Source: an uncultured Caproiciproducens sp. (GTDB lineage: Bacteria > Bacillota > Clostridia > Oscillospirales > Acutalibacteraceae). From it: a stretch of 64,000 nt of DNA. The stretch is taken from positions 2,866,661-2,930,660 of the forward strand of contig NZ_OY761810.1 of the NCBI RefSeq assembly GCF_963664915.1, given 5' to 3'. Positions 52,304-61,736 of this stretch are shown piece after piece. Made by a program: the position numbers and the translations under genes. The notes beneath the pieces are model-generated. The model did no database searches and was not told the origin of the DNA. It saw only the letters and a list, made by a program, of their open reading frames with translations. The stretch's first letter is position 1; each line of letters opens with the position of its first letter.

Positions 52304-52546
52304 TTAAATTAATTTCATGATTTCATTATTGCTCAATACTTCTGTAATTCGCACGCCATAAAAATCGTCTACCACGACAACATCCCCTTTAGCAATCCTT
52401 TTGCCATTAACGAAAACATCGACCTGTGAACCGGCCTGCTTATCCAACTCCACAATTGTTCCCGAATTAAAATCCAGGATCTCTTTAATTGGTTTTTTTA
52501 CGCGGCCTATTTCAACAGTAATTTGAAGAGGGACGGACATAATCAT
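52304..52546 (-). CDS. fliY: FliN (SpoA) domain of FliY, separated from its N-terminal half by a frameshift
   Basis: An 80-codon open frame that encodes the C-ring FliN/SpoA domain: SVPLQITVEIGRVKKPIKEI, GTIVELDKQAGSQVDVFVNG and FYGVRITEV. No ribosome-binding site precedes its ATG. The same frame continues upstream to a stop at 52622-52624 and reads YQSFDNEDPVLTSDQNNNLN just before the ATG, which is the linker expected in an intact FliY. The two parts are therefore pieces of one gene rather than separate FliY and FliN genes. Together with FliG and FliM the product forms the switch. Confidence 0.85.
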   Translation of the reverse strand: MIMSVPLQITVEIGRVKKPIKEILDFNSGTIVELDKQAGSQVDVFVNGKRIAKGDVVVVDDFYGVRITEVLSNNEIMKLI

Positions 52547-52548
52547 AT

Positions 52549-53388
52549 TTAGGTTATTGTTTTGATCACTGGTAAGTACGGGATCTTCATTGTCAAAACT
52601 TTGGTAAGAAATTTTCCGACATTATAATTCTGCTGTGGCTCCTGCCGGGCAACCGGCTCAGTCACTACCGGAGTCGGTTCCGGCCTTCTCGCCGCAGGCT
52701 GAGATGCCCTGGTCGGTTCGGGCTGCTGCTGTAAAGGAGGAAGCGACTGTTTGATTGGCTCCGCATGCTTTTTCTCAGGGGCCGCCGTACCAAAGCTGAA
52801 CGATGAAATCAATTCTTTCGCGAGACTTACCGTCAACAGGCTGATAAATTCACTGTTGACCAAATCTCCGATCATCAAATTGAACTTAACGGTGACAACC
52901 TCTTCTTCACTCTTAAAATACTTGCTTTTAAAATGCTCGGAATTATCTATTTGAAAGGAATTGGGCGGTGAAATATTGATCGCCATATTGAGGAATTGCG
53001 AAAGCGCAGTAGCGGATGCACCCATCATCAGATTCATTACTTCGCAAATGGCGCCTATGCTCATCTCATCCATTACGAACTCCTGCTCGGAATAATCGGT
53101 ATGAAGGAGAAGACCCACAATAACTTTTACATCGGATTCTTTCAGAATCAAGATGTTTTTTCCGCTCAGGCCGCTGACATAATTAATTTCGACTGCAACG
53201 GCAGGTTCCATTGATTCAAAATGGACTTGACTGGAAGGTACTACTTCAACATGAGGCGTTGTTATATTTACCCTTTGCTCTAACATTTCTGAAACAGAAG
53301 TCGCGGATGAACCCAAACTAATATTCAGTATTTCTCCTATGGCATCAATGTCCATAGCAGAAAAAGTTTCCTCTTTATTCGGCTCCAT
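52549..53388 (-). CDS. fliY: FliY N-terminal part (CheC-like phosphatase domain), truncated by frameshift
   Basis: About 279 residues. The CheC-like domain has two active-site helices: DAIGEILNISLGSSATSVS and GAICEVMNLMMGASATALS. A Pro/Gln-rich linker follows (about 205-255). The frame then shifts at an AAAA run (52612-52615): the last 20 or so residues here (from about LTKVLTMK) are out of frame, and the true linker and FliN domain continue in the -1 frame. One extra A would restore a FliY of about 370 residues, the normal length. ATG 53388 follows AAAGGTG by six bases. It could be a mutation, an assembly error or programmed slippage. Confidence 0.85.
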   Translation of the reverse strand: MEPNKEETFSAMDIDAIGEILNISLGSSATSVSEMLEQRVNITTPHVEVVPSSQVHFESMEPAVAVEINYVSGLSGKNILILKESDVKVIVGLLLHTDYSEQEFVMDEMSIGAICEVMNLMMGASATALSQFLNMAINISPPNSFQIDNSEHFKSKYFKSEEEVVTVKFNLMIGDLVNSEFISLLTVSLAKELISSFSFGTAAPEKKHAEPIKQSLPPLQQQPEPTRASQPAARRPEPTPVVTEPVARQEPQQNYNVGKFLTKVLTMKIPYLPVIKTIT

Positions 53389-53407
53389 AGAAATCACCTT
53401 TCATCAT

Positions 53408-54406
53408 TTATTGAAGAGATTTGTCAATTTTAACTGCGTATTTTTTCTTTTTTGTTCCTATTAAGCCTGTAAACCATGGCAAATTCTCCACTTCCAGGAC
53501 AATAGAGTCTTTATTTACCTGCGTGCTGAGAGGAATAATATCTCCTGCCTGCAGGCTAAGCAATTCTTTCAGGCTGATTTCTGTTTTGCCTAATATTGCG
53601 CAAATCGTAAGGGGAGAGCATTTCAGCCCATGCATGATATCCTCTTTACGCTGCTGCTCCACCACCGGGTCATCTTTTTTTGGCATTTTGACATATTTGG
53701 AATTGAAAATACGAAATACTTCCTCCAGCGAGGAGGCAGGCAAACATATATTCATATTTCCTTTCAAATCTTCAATCGTTATTTCAATTGCTATAATTGC
53801 AACAGCTTCATCCGGCTGTATCAGCTGAATTAATCTGGAATTGGTTTCAATCATATCCAATGTGTGATTAATTTCCATATAATTGCTCCACGCATTATTC
53901 AAAAGAGGGGAAACCTGTTTAAAAAGATATTCAAGCAGGGAAAGCTCAATATCAGTATAATCTCTATCAATATCAAAGCCCATTCCATTGCCGCCCAGCA
54001 TGCGGTCCATAATTGAAAAAGATATGGGGCGGGATAGTTCAATTAATATCTGCTTGTCGTCTATTTTGTTTTCCAGATTGTGCATCCCGAAGATCGCCAC
54101 TAATATGGAATCGCCCAAAGCGTTATTAAACTCGCGGTACTCTTCTTCTTCAACCTGCAGGATTTCCATTTGGCAGGAAGATCGGAGCATTCCGCCAAGC
54201 TGAAGGCTGAACATCCTCGAAAAATTATCGAAAACATTATCTAAAAGCTTCAGCTGTTCCCTTGTAAATTTTTTAGGCGACATAAAGTCGTATTCTTTTA
54301 TTTTGGAAGCCGTCGACTGCTCTTCTATTTCATTAAAATCGACATGACCGTTTTGCAAATTGCCCAACAATTCGTCAATTTGCTTCTGAGACATTACTTC
54401 TGCCAT
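53408..54406 (-). CDS. fliM: Flagellar motor switch protein FliM
   Basis: A 332-residue switch protein. The CheY-binding peptide SQKQIDELL is at the N-terminus, the middle domain has YDFMSPKKFTREQLKLLDNV, and the C-terminal SpoA domain has GKTEISLKELLSLQAGDIIP. I chose the ATG at 54406 after GGGAGG, giving the usual length; the open frame begins at 54427. It lies between motB and fliY; fliL, often located here, is absent. Confidence 0.95.
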   Translation of the reverse strand: MAEVMSQKQIDELLGNLQNGHVDFNEIEEQSTASKIKEYDFMSPKKFTREQLKLLDNVFDNFSRMFSLQLGGMLRSSCQMEILQVEEEEYREFNNALGDSILVAIFGMHNLENKIDDKQILIELSRPISFSIMDRMLGGNGMGFDIDRDYTDIELSLLEYLFKQVSPLLNNAWSNYMEINHTLDMIETNSRLIQLIQPDEAVAIIAIEITIEDLKGNMNICLPASSLEEVFRIFNSKYVKMPKKDDPVVEQQRKEDIMHGLKCSPLTICAILGKTEISLKELLSLQAGDIIPLSTQVNKDSIVLEVENLPWFTGLIGTKKKKYAVKIDKSLQ

Positions 54407-54479
54407 AAAACCTCCCATTCCCCGCATTACTGTAAAGCATTTCTATTCTATACGGAAAATTTATTGATGCAAAAACCAA

Positions 54480-55355
54480 TCATTTGCTGCTCGCAGTGCT
54501 TTTACTGTTAGCCGAATTAATATCTTTATAAACCTGATCTAAAACTGAACTTACCTTACCCGCCTTGGAAATGTAGATTTCAACTCTTCTGTTTTTCGAC
54601 CTTGTAGCCTCAGTACCATCATGCGGTACAATCGGCCGGTATTCTCCATAGCCTTCTGAAACCATTTTTGCCGGGTTAATAATATTTTTCATCTGGATAT
54701 AAAGCAAAACATTTTTTGCTCTGTCGGAGGACAAGCTACGATCGAAAGCCTGTGCGGAAACAGTTGTTGAATTGTCAGCGCGGGCCGTGTGCCCGAAAAA
54801 TCGTATTTCACCTATTTGATCTGGAATATTTTTAATTCCGTTGCCAAGAAAGTCTAATATTTTTTTACCGTCACCGCGCAATTCAGAACTGTCCCCATTA
54901 AAGAATATGCTATTCTGAAAAGTCAGGAAAGTATAATTATCCCCTTTATGAACCTGCACGGAATCCTGCAGCCCATTCTTGTTGACATAGTCATTCAGAT
55001 ATTTATACAAACTATCAAAATCAGTTACCTTGGTAACATTTCCCGAAGCCCCTTCACTTTGAGCCGCACTTTGTGCCGAACTTTGAGCCGCACTTGAACT
55101 GGTTTTATTGTCACCGGCATCAAATTGTTTCCCGCTGTTCGGATTTGACGGGTTCGTCTGCACCGCTTGTTCTATGCTTGCCGTTACCTGCTTGTTGGAA
55201 GAAAACGCTTTAACGAGAGTCTGCCATTTGCTGGCATCAACTGTCGACATGGCAAACAACATCACAAAGAAGGTCAGCAGCAGTGTTACCATATCCGCAT
55301 AGGTATCCAGCCAGTTTGGGCCGCCTCCGCCGGGATCCGCTTTTTTTCGCGCCAT
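54480..55355 (-). CDS. motB: Flagellar stator protein MotB
   Basis: A 291-residue stator subunit. Membrane segment about 20-40 contains the ion-carrying Asp21 (DTYADMVTLLLTFFVMLF). A Ser/Ala/Gln-rich linker follows (about 70-110), then an OmpA-like peptidoglycan-binding domain with EIRFFGHTARADN and SEGYGEYRPIVPHDG and SKNRRVEIYI. Coupled ion is unknown. It follows motA, and the pair anchors the torque generator to the wall. Confidence 0.94.
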   Translation of the reverse strand: MARKKADPGGGGPNWLDTYADMVTLLLTFFVMLFAMSTVDASKWQTLVKAFSSNKQVTASIEQAVQTNPSNPNSGKQFDAGDNKTSSSAAQSSAQSAAQSEGASGNVTKVTDFDSLYKYLNDYVNKNGLQDSVQVHKGDNYTFLTFQNSIFFNGDSSELRGDGKKILDFLGNGIKNIPDQIGEIRFFGHTARADNSTTVSAQAFDRSLSSDRAKNVLLYIQMKNIINPAKMVSEGYGEYRPIVPHDGTEATRSKNRRVEIYISKAGKVSSVLDQVYKDINSANSKSTASSK

Positions 55356-55416
55356 TTTCTCACCCCACTTTATCAGTTATCAGAGCGTATATGCTCTGAA
55401 TTTTTTTCCAAATTCA

Positions 55417-56265
55417 TTATTTCCTCTTTTTTTTCTGCTTTTTATCAGTGGGCGCCTCTTGCGCTTTTCCTCCGGATTGGCCTCGCTTCTTTTCACAGAT
55501 GTATGTATTTAATCTTTCTTCAATATGCTTTGGATTGTCCCCCGCCTGAATTGCCATAACGCCTTCCATAACAATTTCCTTGCATACCATCTCCTCATCA
55601 TGACGCATATGCAGTTTGTGAGCCAGAGGGGTTAATATGAGATTGGAAAGCATGGAGCCGTAGAAGGTGGTAATCAAAGCGACAGACATACCCTGCGCCA
55701 TTTTAGTCGCACCGCCTTCAGCATTCATATCCATATTTGCAAGCATATTAATTAAACCGATCAAAGTACCGATCATACCGAATGCAGGACCAAATGTTGA
55801 AAACTTTTCGTAAAACTGCCACCCGTGCGAGTGACGGTCTTCCAGCCCATTCAATTCATCCTCAAGGATTTCTTTCACTTTAGCCGGATCAATAGCATCT
55901 ACAATCAACATAATGCTGTTTCTGAGAAACGGATCTTTTTCCTGATTAGCTTTGTCTTCAAGGGAAAGAAGGCCCTTTCTTCTTGCTTCCTGCGCGAAAT
56001 CCACTATTGTATTGATGTACTGCTGAGGATCATATTTGTTCCGCTGAACAATAATTTTCATGTGCTTTGGCATTTCTTTAAAATACTTAATTGGAAATGC
56101 AATCAGCGTTGCTGCAATTGCGCCGCCAAAGGTAATAGCCATACTGGGATAATTAATGAAGTTTAATATTGTAGAAAAGACAATTCCCTTGGATGAATCA
56201 AATACAATACCAAAAATAATAAGTCCCAGTCCAACTATCAGCCCCACAATACTGGTAAAATCCAC
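55417..56265 (-). CDS. motA: Flagellar stator protein MotA
   Basis: A 282-residue membrane protein with four membrane segments; the cytoplasmic loop includes KGLLSLEDKANQEKDPFLRN and the pore helices have FGPAFGMIGTLIGLINML and GMSVALITTFYGSMLSNLI. The C-terminus is strongly basic (KKQKKKRK). It lies 61 bases before motB in the operon. Confidence 0.94.
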   Translation of the reverse strand: MDFTSIVGLIVGLGLIIFGIVFDSSKGIVFSTILNFINYPSMAITFGGAIAATLIAFPIKYFKEMPKHMKIIVQRNKYDPQQYINTIVDFAQEARRKGLLSLEDKANQEKDPFLRNSIMLIVDAIDPAKVKEILEDELNGLEDRHSHGWQFYEKFSTFGPAFGMIGTLIGLINMLANMDMNAEGGATKMAQGMSVALITTFYGSMLSNLILTPLAHKLHMRHDEEMVCKEIVMEGVMAIQAGDNPKHIEERLNTYICEKKRGQSGGKAQEAPTDKKQKKKRK

Positions 56266-56317
56266 ACAAACACTTCCTTGCGTTAAAAAATTACAGATAC
56301 AAAAACATATCGTAAAG

Positions 56318-56521
56318 CTAATCCGTTAGCTTAATTGTATTCTGATATATCTTACGATTAAATTGAATGATTTCCTTGATGATTTCCTGTCTTGTCTCTG
56401 CAACAAGGAAATATTTCCCGGTAGTTAAAGTGATTTTAGTTTCCGGAATACCTTCAATTGTTTCAATCAGATTCGGGTTAAGGGCAAAAGAAACGCCATT
56501 TAAATTAGTAAGGTTTATCAT
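56318..56521 (-). CDS. flbD: FlbD family flagellar protein
   Basis: A 67-residue protein of the small FlbD/YlzI family: MINLTNLNGVSFALNPNLIE, then IPETKITLTTGKYFLV and ETRQEIIKEIIQF. It lies between flgE and motA as in most Firmicutes. Its function is unknown, and it is not related to the Caulobacter FlbD regulator. Confidence 0.92.
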   Translation of the reverse strand: MINLTNLNGVSFALNPNLIETIEGIPETKITLTTGKYFLVAETRQEIIKEIIQFNRKIYQNTIKLTD

Positions 56522-56596
56522 CTTACAATTCCCCTTTTTTAACTAACTGACCGTTCCCGAAACCACGAACGGCTTTGGGAACGGCAGTTTATGAAA

Positions 56597-57436
56597 TTAT
56601 CTCTTTAGGTTAACAAGGCTCTCAAGCATTTCATCACTCACCGTAATAATTTTAGAGTTTGCCTGAAATCCCCTTTCGGTGATAATCATCTGAGAAAACT
56701 CGTTTGCCAGATCCACATTGGAGGACTCCAGCGCACTGGTAACCAAAGCGCCCGTACCGCTGCTGCCCGCAGCATAATATGTAATTGGATTTGTACTACT
56801 TTCAACGTTGCTGACAGCCTTATAATAGGAACCGCCCTGCTGTGTGAGGCCGGCCGGGTTCGGAATATTGGCAAGCGCTATTGTACCAAGCTTTACAACA
56901 CTTCCAGCTAATTCCCCGGATATAGTACCATCACTGCCAATGGTAATATTGCTATAAGAACCAGCGTTAGTGACTGTGATTGCTTCCGGTGCCGTTTTAC
57001 TGACACCAGCTTCCAGATTTGCTCCGCAGACAAGCTTTTTGTTGCCGTCGACCAAATTTCCGTCTCCGTCAAAGCTCATTTCTCCCACACGGGAATAGAG
57101 ATAATCGTCACCGTCCTTAACAACAAAATAGCCCTCACCATTAATATAACAATCCCCTGGGTTTCCTGTTGTCGCCATACCGGAACGGGAGGTGTTCACA
57201 TTCACCGAAGCGGCGGTAGATCCATAACCGATTTGAGTAGGATTCCCTCCTCCGACGCTGTTTGCAGTGTTTGCCTTGGATGATCCCGCAATTGTCTGAT
57301 AGTAAACATCACGGTAAATCGTACTGGAGGATTTAAAACCGTATGTGTTGACGTTTGCGATATTGTTGCCGATCACGTCCATACCGGTCTGGTGCGCTTT
57401 TAATCCGGCCACGCCGGAAAACATTGCTCTCATCAT
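56597..57436 (-). CDS. flgE: Flagellar hook protein FlgE, short form
   Basis: A 279-residue hook protein; short like the Bacillus version and lacking the large outer domains of enteric FlgE. The N-terminal MFSGVAGLKAHQTGMDVIGN followed by NIANVNTYGFKSS and the C-terminal DLANEFSQMIITERGFQANS are characteristic. It lies after flgD and the TIGR02530-type gene, in the position expected for the hook. Confidence 0.92.
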   Translation of the reverse strand: MMRAMFSGVAGLKAHQTGMDVIGNNIANVNTYGFKSSSTIYRDVYYQTIAGSSKANTANSVGGGNPTQIGYGSTAASVNVNTSRSGMATTGNPGDCYINGEGYFVVKDGDDYLYSRVGEMSFDGDGNLVDGNKKLVCGANLEAGVSKTAPEAITVTNAGSYSNITIGSDGTISGELAGSVVKLGTIALANIPNPAGLTQQGGSYYKAVSNVESSTNPITYYAAGSSGTGALVTSALESSNVDLANEFSQMIITERGFQANSKIITVSDEMLESLVNLKR

Positions 57437-57519
57437 AAGTTTGATCTCTCTCTTTCTTTTTTGAAACCGTATGAGCTTCTCTGTCAGTCAAAGCCCAATA
57501 ACTTCCTCAAGAGGTCCGG

Positions 57520-57927
57520 TTATAAAATTACGGCTCCGTCAATATTTGTAAATACGTTGTCGGTCATTTCCTGACCGCTCATCGTTGTAACAACCGTGCT
57601 GCTGGGAACATTCACAATAAATGCAGTCTGTCCGTTTAAAATCAAAGCGTCCTTAATTCCTTTTGATTTGGCTTTTTCTACGGCGCCGTTGATTTGGGAA
57701 ACAAGCTGCTGGGAAACCGGAATGTTTCTGGAATCCATACGCTGCAGCGCGTGCTTGGAAAACGTTAGCTGTTGCTGCTGTTCTACAGTTTTGCGAAAAA
57801 GCTGGCCAAATTCACTGTTACTCTGATCGGTTTCACTCGTCTTCTGTGAATTTGTGTTTGCAGGAGTAACCGTATAATTCGGGTTAATTAGCGTGGAATA
57901 GTTCTTTTTAAACTGAATATCGTCCAT
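57520..57927 (-). CDS. Flagellar operon protein, TIGR02530-type
   Basis: A 135-residue conserved flagellar-operon protein between flgD and flgE. The core LTFSKHALQRMDSRNIPVSQ, then QINGAVEKAKSKGIKDALIL and TAFIVNVPSSTVVTTM matches the small family found at this position in Gram-positive operons. No function is known. A Thr/Asn/Ser-rich N-terminal 45 residues is likely disordered. Confidence 0.85.
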   Translation of the reverse strand: MDDIQFKKNYSTLINPNYTVTPANTNSQKTSETDQSNSEFGQLFRKTVEQQQQLTFSKHALQRMDSRNIPVSQQLVSQINGAVEKAKSKGIKDALILNGQTAFIVNVPSSTVVTTMSGQEMTDNVFTNIDGAVIL

Positions 57928-57967
57928 GACTGTGCTCCTAACTGTTTATGCCTGAGAAAAACACGGC

Positions 57968-58519
57968 TTAGACTGTTTCTCCACTTGATCCAGACGTGTC
58001 ATCGGGAGTTGTCTCGTCAGGCGTACCAGACTTATTATCGGGAGTCGTCGCCGCGGTTGGATTCACAACCTCCATAACGGAAGAAAGATTGTACGCTTTC
58101 CCATTCACAACCACAACACTTGGGTCTGAGGCAAAGTTGATACTGTCGACCACACCCGTGTCTTCCACATATTTCCCGGCGCTGTTATAGCTGGCAACCA
58201 CAACCTTTTTGCCAACAAGAGATGCGCCATACTGTGTGCTTGTAACCTGTGAGACATCCTGCATCGCCTGTAAAGCAGCGAACTGAGCCATTTGGGAAAC
58301 GTACTCGGTACTGTCCGACGGGTTCATCACATCCTGATTGGTAAACTGCGCCGCAAGCAATTGCATAAAATCATTCATGTCGAGCGACGATCCCTTGCTG
58401 ACCGTTGGGGTTGACGTACCGTCGGAAGTTGCGTTTGTCTTTTGGTTTAACGTGTTGGATGCAGAACTAAATGCGTAGGAATTAATTTGATTGGTAATCA
58501 ATTGCATTCCCCTTTCCAT
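57968..58519 (-). CDS. flgD: Flagellar hook cap protein FlgD
   Basis: A 183-residue hook-assembly cap. The conserved N-terminal part has LDMNDFMQLLAAQFTNQDVM and DSTEYVSQMAQFAALQAMQD; a short beta region (VGKKVVVASYNSAGKYVEDT) follows. The C-terminal 30 residues are Thr/Pro/Asp-rich. The start is uncertain within a few residues: ATG 58519, ATG 58507 and a TTG at 58501 are possible, the last best placed relative to AAAGGGG. Confidence 0.92.
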   Translation of the reverse strand: MERGMQLITNQINSYAFSSASNTLNQKTNATSDGTSTPTVSKGSSLDMNDFMQLLAAQFTNQDVMNPSDSTEYVSQMAQFAALQAMQDVSQVTSTQYGASLVGKKVVVASYNSAGKYVEDTGVVDSINFASDPSVVVVNGKAYNLSSVMEVVNPTAATTPDNKSGTPDETTPDDTSGSSGETV

Positions 58520-58524
58520 TGATT

Positions 58525-59907
58525 TTACATCGAATAGACCTGCTGCCTGAGCTGCTGCATGACGGAAAGAAAATCACTGGTGCTGACGTCGCCGTCCAGC
58601 GAGCTGACAGTATGATTATTATTTTGGCTTTGCCGCTGCTCTTCCTGCTGCTGTGCCTGATTTTGCTGGTTCTGCTGATCCTGCTGATACCATGCCTTTT
58701 CCTGAGCCGGTTCTAAAATCTGCACAGGCTGGCTGACGGTTGTCTGTAGAATGGACCTGATGTCGGAACTGTTCTCCATCAGCATGCTTTGCGTTTTAGG
58801 GTTTGACGCCTGAATCGCAACAGAAAGCACACCGTTTTGCATTGCGAGTTTAACGGACACTTTTCCTAAGTCCTGCGGATAAAGATCCATTTGAAACTGC
58901 GTGTTCCCCGCTTTATAGTTAAGCAGAATTTTGTCGGCTACCTGGTTACAGGTTGTTTTGGCGGCATTTGATGAGGCGTCGGAAATTTTAATAACTACGT
59001 TCCCTGTCTGATACAAGTCTGAAAAACGTGCCGTATCCTGGCTTTGGCTCGAGTTCATCGGAATAACGGTTTTTTCATCAGAAAGAGAAGCATCCTTCGG
59101 TAAAATTTCAAGCACAGCAGCCGAAGAGGATTCACTGATACTGTGCTTCGTTTGTACAGTCGCAGGAGCAGCTTCAGGTTCGACAGACTGCGCTGTAACT
59201 TCCTGTATCTGCACCGCGGGCTGGTCGGTGTTGCTTTTCACATCCGGAATTTTAAATTGTCCGGTATTGTTAGCATCTGAATTTACATTCGCTGTTGCAG
59301 TGGCAGAAACAGCGGCATCAGTAAGAACCGGAGCTTTCTGTAATCCATCGGTTTGAGCGGCGGTTCCCTGCACATTTGCCGCACTTACAGACGAGGCCGC
59401 ATCTGCCATAGTCTGAATAAACGCAGAATCTGTTGCAGGAACGTCAACTGCCGGCTGCTGCGCTGTGCCTACAGTCAAAAGTTGATCTGTCATATTTGTT
59501 TGCGGTTGAATTGTTTGAATGGACGCAGAACCGGTTACCGGAGTGCCGACTGTCAGCTGCTGGGCTGTGTCTGTCGTCAAAAGCGGATCTGCCGTGAATG
59601 TTTGCGGCTGAATTTGCAGGGTCTTAACAAATTCGGGCTGAGACTGCCCGGTTTGGAGCAATTGAGCCAGAAGAGATACATCAACCGCATTGAAAAGCTG
59701 CTGATCTCCGGCGGAACCGTCTGCGCCATCACTGTCTTTTTTCTCTTCATCTTTTGATGAGACGCTTGTATCCGGCTGCACTGCGCTTTTTGAATCCTTC
59801 CCCTGGACTGCCGATTTCATTAAAGATTCAAAGCCGCCCGTACAGTCTTTCGTTTGAGACACACTGGTATTTCGCGGTGCTGTGGTTCGTAAAATTTGCT
59901 CTATCAT
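58525..59907 (-). CDS. fliK: Flagellar hook-length control protein FliK
   Basis: A 460-residue protein. The first 300 residues are low-complexity, Thr/Gln/Ala-rich, with repeated phrases such as IQPQT and TDTAQQLTVGTPV, as expected of a secreted molecular ruler. The C-terminal Flg_hook domain (about 325-405) has LDLYPQDLGKVSVKLAMQ-like sequence and LSVAIQASNPKTQSML. The end is Gln-rich. AAGGAGGTGATAATT precedes ATG 59907, which fixes the start; the open frame reaches 59955. Confidence 0.92.
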   Translation of the reverse strand: MIEQILRTTAPRNTSVSQTKDCTGGFESLMKSAVQGKDSKSAVQPDTSVSSKDEEKKDSDGADGSAGDQQLFNAVDVSLLAQLLQTGQSQPEFVKTLQIQPQTFTADPLLTTDTAQQLTVGTPVTGSASIQTIQPQTNMTDQLLTVGTAQQPAVDVPATDSAFIQTMADAASSVSAANVQGTAAQTDGLQKAPVLTDAAVSATATANVNSDANNTGQFKIPDVKSNTDQPAVQIQEVTAQSVEPEAAPATVQTKHSISESSSAAVLEILPKDASLSDEKTVIPMNSSQSQDTARFSDLYQTGNVVIKISDASSNAAKTTCNQVADKILLNYKAGNTQFQMDLYPQDLGKVSVKLAMQNGVLSVAIQASNPKTQSMLMENSSDIRSILQTTVSQPVQILEPAQEKAWYQQDQQNQQNQAQQQEEQRQSQNNNHTVSSLDGDVSTSDFLSVMQQLRQQVYSM

Positions 59908-59955
59908 AATTATCACCTCCTTCCAAGAATATTTTATAAATAAATTTATAATCAA

Positions 59956-60399
59956 TTAAACAATCGCACTGCGCGTTTGGCAAACATATTCATCCATTGC
60001 AAGTTCATCGCTTTTCTGCACATTTTTCTGGTACTCTGCCAACTGCTTGTCCCGCAGTTTTTCCAGCCCCGAAATTTCGCTGTTTATTGAAACAATATCA
60101 TTTTTTTTCTGCGCAATGGTTTCCAGAAGTTGTTGTTTTTGCTCAATTAATTTCAGAATTTTTTGATTGAGTGTATTAAAATATGTTTTATAAATGACAA
60201 TGTCGCTTGCGTTCAATCCTTTTTGCAGTTCTTCAACCATTTTGCGGTTGGTAGCGGTAAATTGATTGTTAAGAGCATCAATTTCCTTTTCAAAATTAAT
60301 CAACTTCATTTGCAGCAAGGCAAGTTCATTTTTTTTGATATCAAGTGTCTGCTGTTTAAAGCTAAGGACTTTATCAAGTGAAAATGTAAACTTTTTCAT
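59956..60399 (-). CDS. fliJ: Flagellar export protein FliJ
   Basis: A 147-residue coiled-coil protein: FTFSLDKVLSFKQQTLDIKK at the N-terminus, then heptads nearly throughout. FliJ links the FliI ATPase ring to FlhA. It begins five bases after fliI and ends before fliK, its usual place. Sequence similarity in this family is low, so position carries much of the weight. Confidence 0.9.
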   Translation of the reverse strand: MKKFTFSLDKVLSFKQQTLDIKKNELALLQMKLINFEKEIDALNNQFTATNRKMVEELQKGLNASDIVIYKTYFNTLNQKILKLIEQKQQLLETIAQKKNDIVSINSEISGLEKLRDKQLAEYQKNVQKSDELAMDEYVCQTRSAIV

Positions 60400-60404
60400 A
60401 AAAC

Positions 60405-61703
60405 TTACAACTCTTTCATCATATTCAGGGTTTCTTCAAATGAAAAGCTTTCATCGGTCTTCTGGCACAAAAAAGCATCGATTGCGTCAATTTTTTTTAC
60501 CGCTTCATCCAATTTGTGGTTCATGCCGGGCTTATATGCGCCAATGGAGATTAGATCGTAATTCTGATAATAGACCGAAAGCAGATTTCTGATTTTTGCG
60601 GCAACCTGTTTATGCTCTTCGGTAACAATATCATTCATCAATCTGGAAATGCTTGCATTCACGTCAATCGCGGGATAATGATTTTTATGTGCAAGCGACC
60701 GGGTTAAAACAATATGTCCGTCGATAATCCCTCTGACCGTGTCGGAAATCGGTTCGTTGGTATCGTCTCCCTCCACCAGCACTGTATAAATGCCGGTAAT
60801 GGAGCCTTCTTTAAAGTTTCCGCTCCGCTCGAGGAGTTTGGGCAGTTCGGAATAAATGGAAGGCGTGTATCCTCTTGCAATCGGAGGCTCCCCGGCAGCC
60901 AGACCAATTTCCCTCTGCGCCATTGCAAATCTGGTCAGGGAGTCCATCATGAGCAGGACATCCTTGCCCTGGTCCTTAAAATACTCGGCAATCGCAGTGG
61001 CAACCGTCGCACATTTTACACGGTACATGGCAGGCTGATCCGAGGTAGCGACTACCAAAACAGAACGTGCCAGTCCTTCCTTCCCTAAATCCTTTTCAAT
61101 AAATTCAGTAACTTCCCGGCCTCTTTCTCCGACGAGCGCGATTACATTGACATCTGTTTTGACATTTTTCGCAATCATCCCCATCAAAGTGCTCTTGCCG
61201 ACGCCGCTTCCGGCGAAAATTCCCATTCTCTGCCCCTTGCCAATGGTCAGCACGCCATCAATCGTTTTAATGCCAAAACTCAGGCGTGTGTTGATTCTTG
61301 GCCTTTCAAGAGGATTTGTGTAAGTGGAATCGACATTGTAATACTGTTTAATATTAAATTTGCCCAAACCATCAATAGGCTGTCCGGTAGCGTCAATCGT
61401 CCGGCCGACTAAAAAATCCCCCACCGGCACACGCAGTTTGCTTTCGGTGGAACGAACCAGGCTGCCCGGGCCAATTCCTTTTATATCGCCGTAGGCCATC
61501 AGCAAAATATTGCTGTTTTTAAACCCGACCACCTCAGCCATAACAGATTTATCATCATTGGAATTGCGAATGACACAGATATCGCCGACTTTTGCTTTCA
61601 GACCGGTTGTCTCAATCATCATGCCGACTATATTTTTCACTTTACCCATATAACAGAGCGGGTTTAACTTCCCCAGAATTTCGTAGGCATCTTGAAAATT
61701 CAA
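60405..61703 (-). CDS. fliI: Flagellum-specific ATPase FliI
   Basis: A 432-residue F1-beta-like ATPase that energises flagellar export. Walker A is GIFAGSGVGKST (about residues 162-173), Walker B LLMMDSLTRFAMAQREIGLA, and RGYTPSIYSELPKLLERSG is the type III ATPase signature. Preceded by fliH and followed by fliJ, which encode its regulators. Confidence 0.96.
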   Translation of the reverse strand: MNFQDAYEILGKLNPLCYMGKVKNIVGMMIETTGLKAKVGDICVIRNSNDDKSVMAEVVGFKNSNILLMAYGDIKGIGPGSLVRSTESKLRVPVGDFLVGRTIDATGQPIDGLGKFNIKQYYNVDSTYTNPLERPRINTRLSFGIKTIDGVLTIGKGQRMGIFAGSGVGKSTLMGMIAKNVKTDVNVIALVGERGREVTEFIEKDLGKEGLARSVLVVATSDQPAMYRVKCATVATAIAEYFKDQGKDVLLMMDSLTRFAMAQREIGLAAGEPPIARGYTPSIYSELPKLLERSGNFKEGSITGIYTVLVEGDDTNEPISDTVRGIIDGHIVLTRSLAHKNHYPAIDVNASISRLMNDIVTEEHKQVAAKIRNLLSVYYQNYDLISIGAYKPGMNHKLDEAVKKIDAIDAFLCQKTDESFSFEETLNMMKEL

Positions 61704-61736
61704 ATTTCTCGCTCCATTTTTTAAGATTTGAAAATA

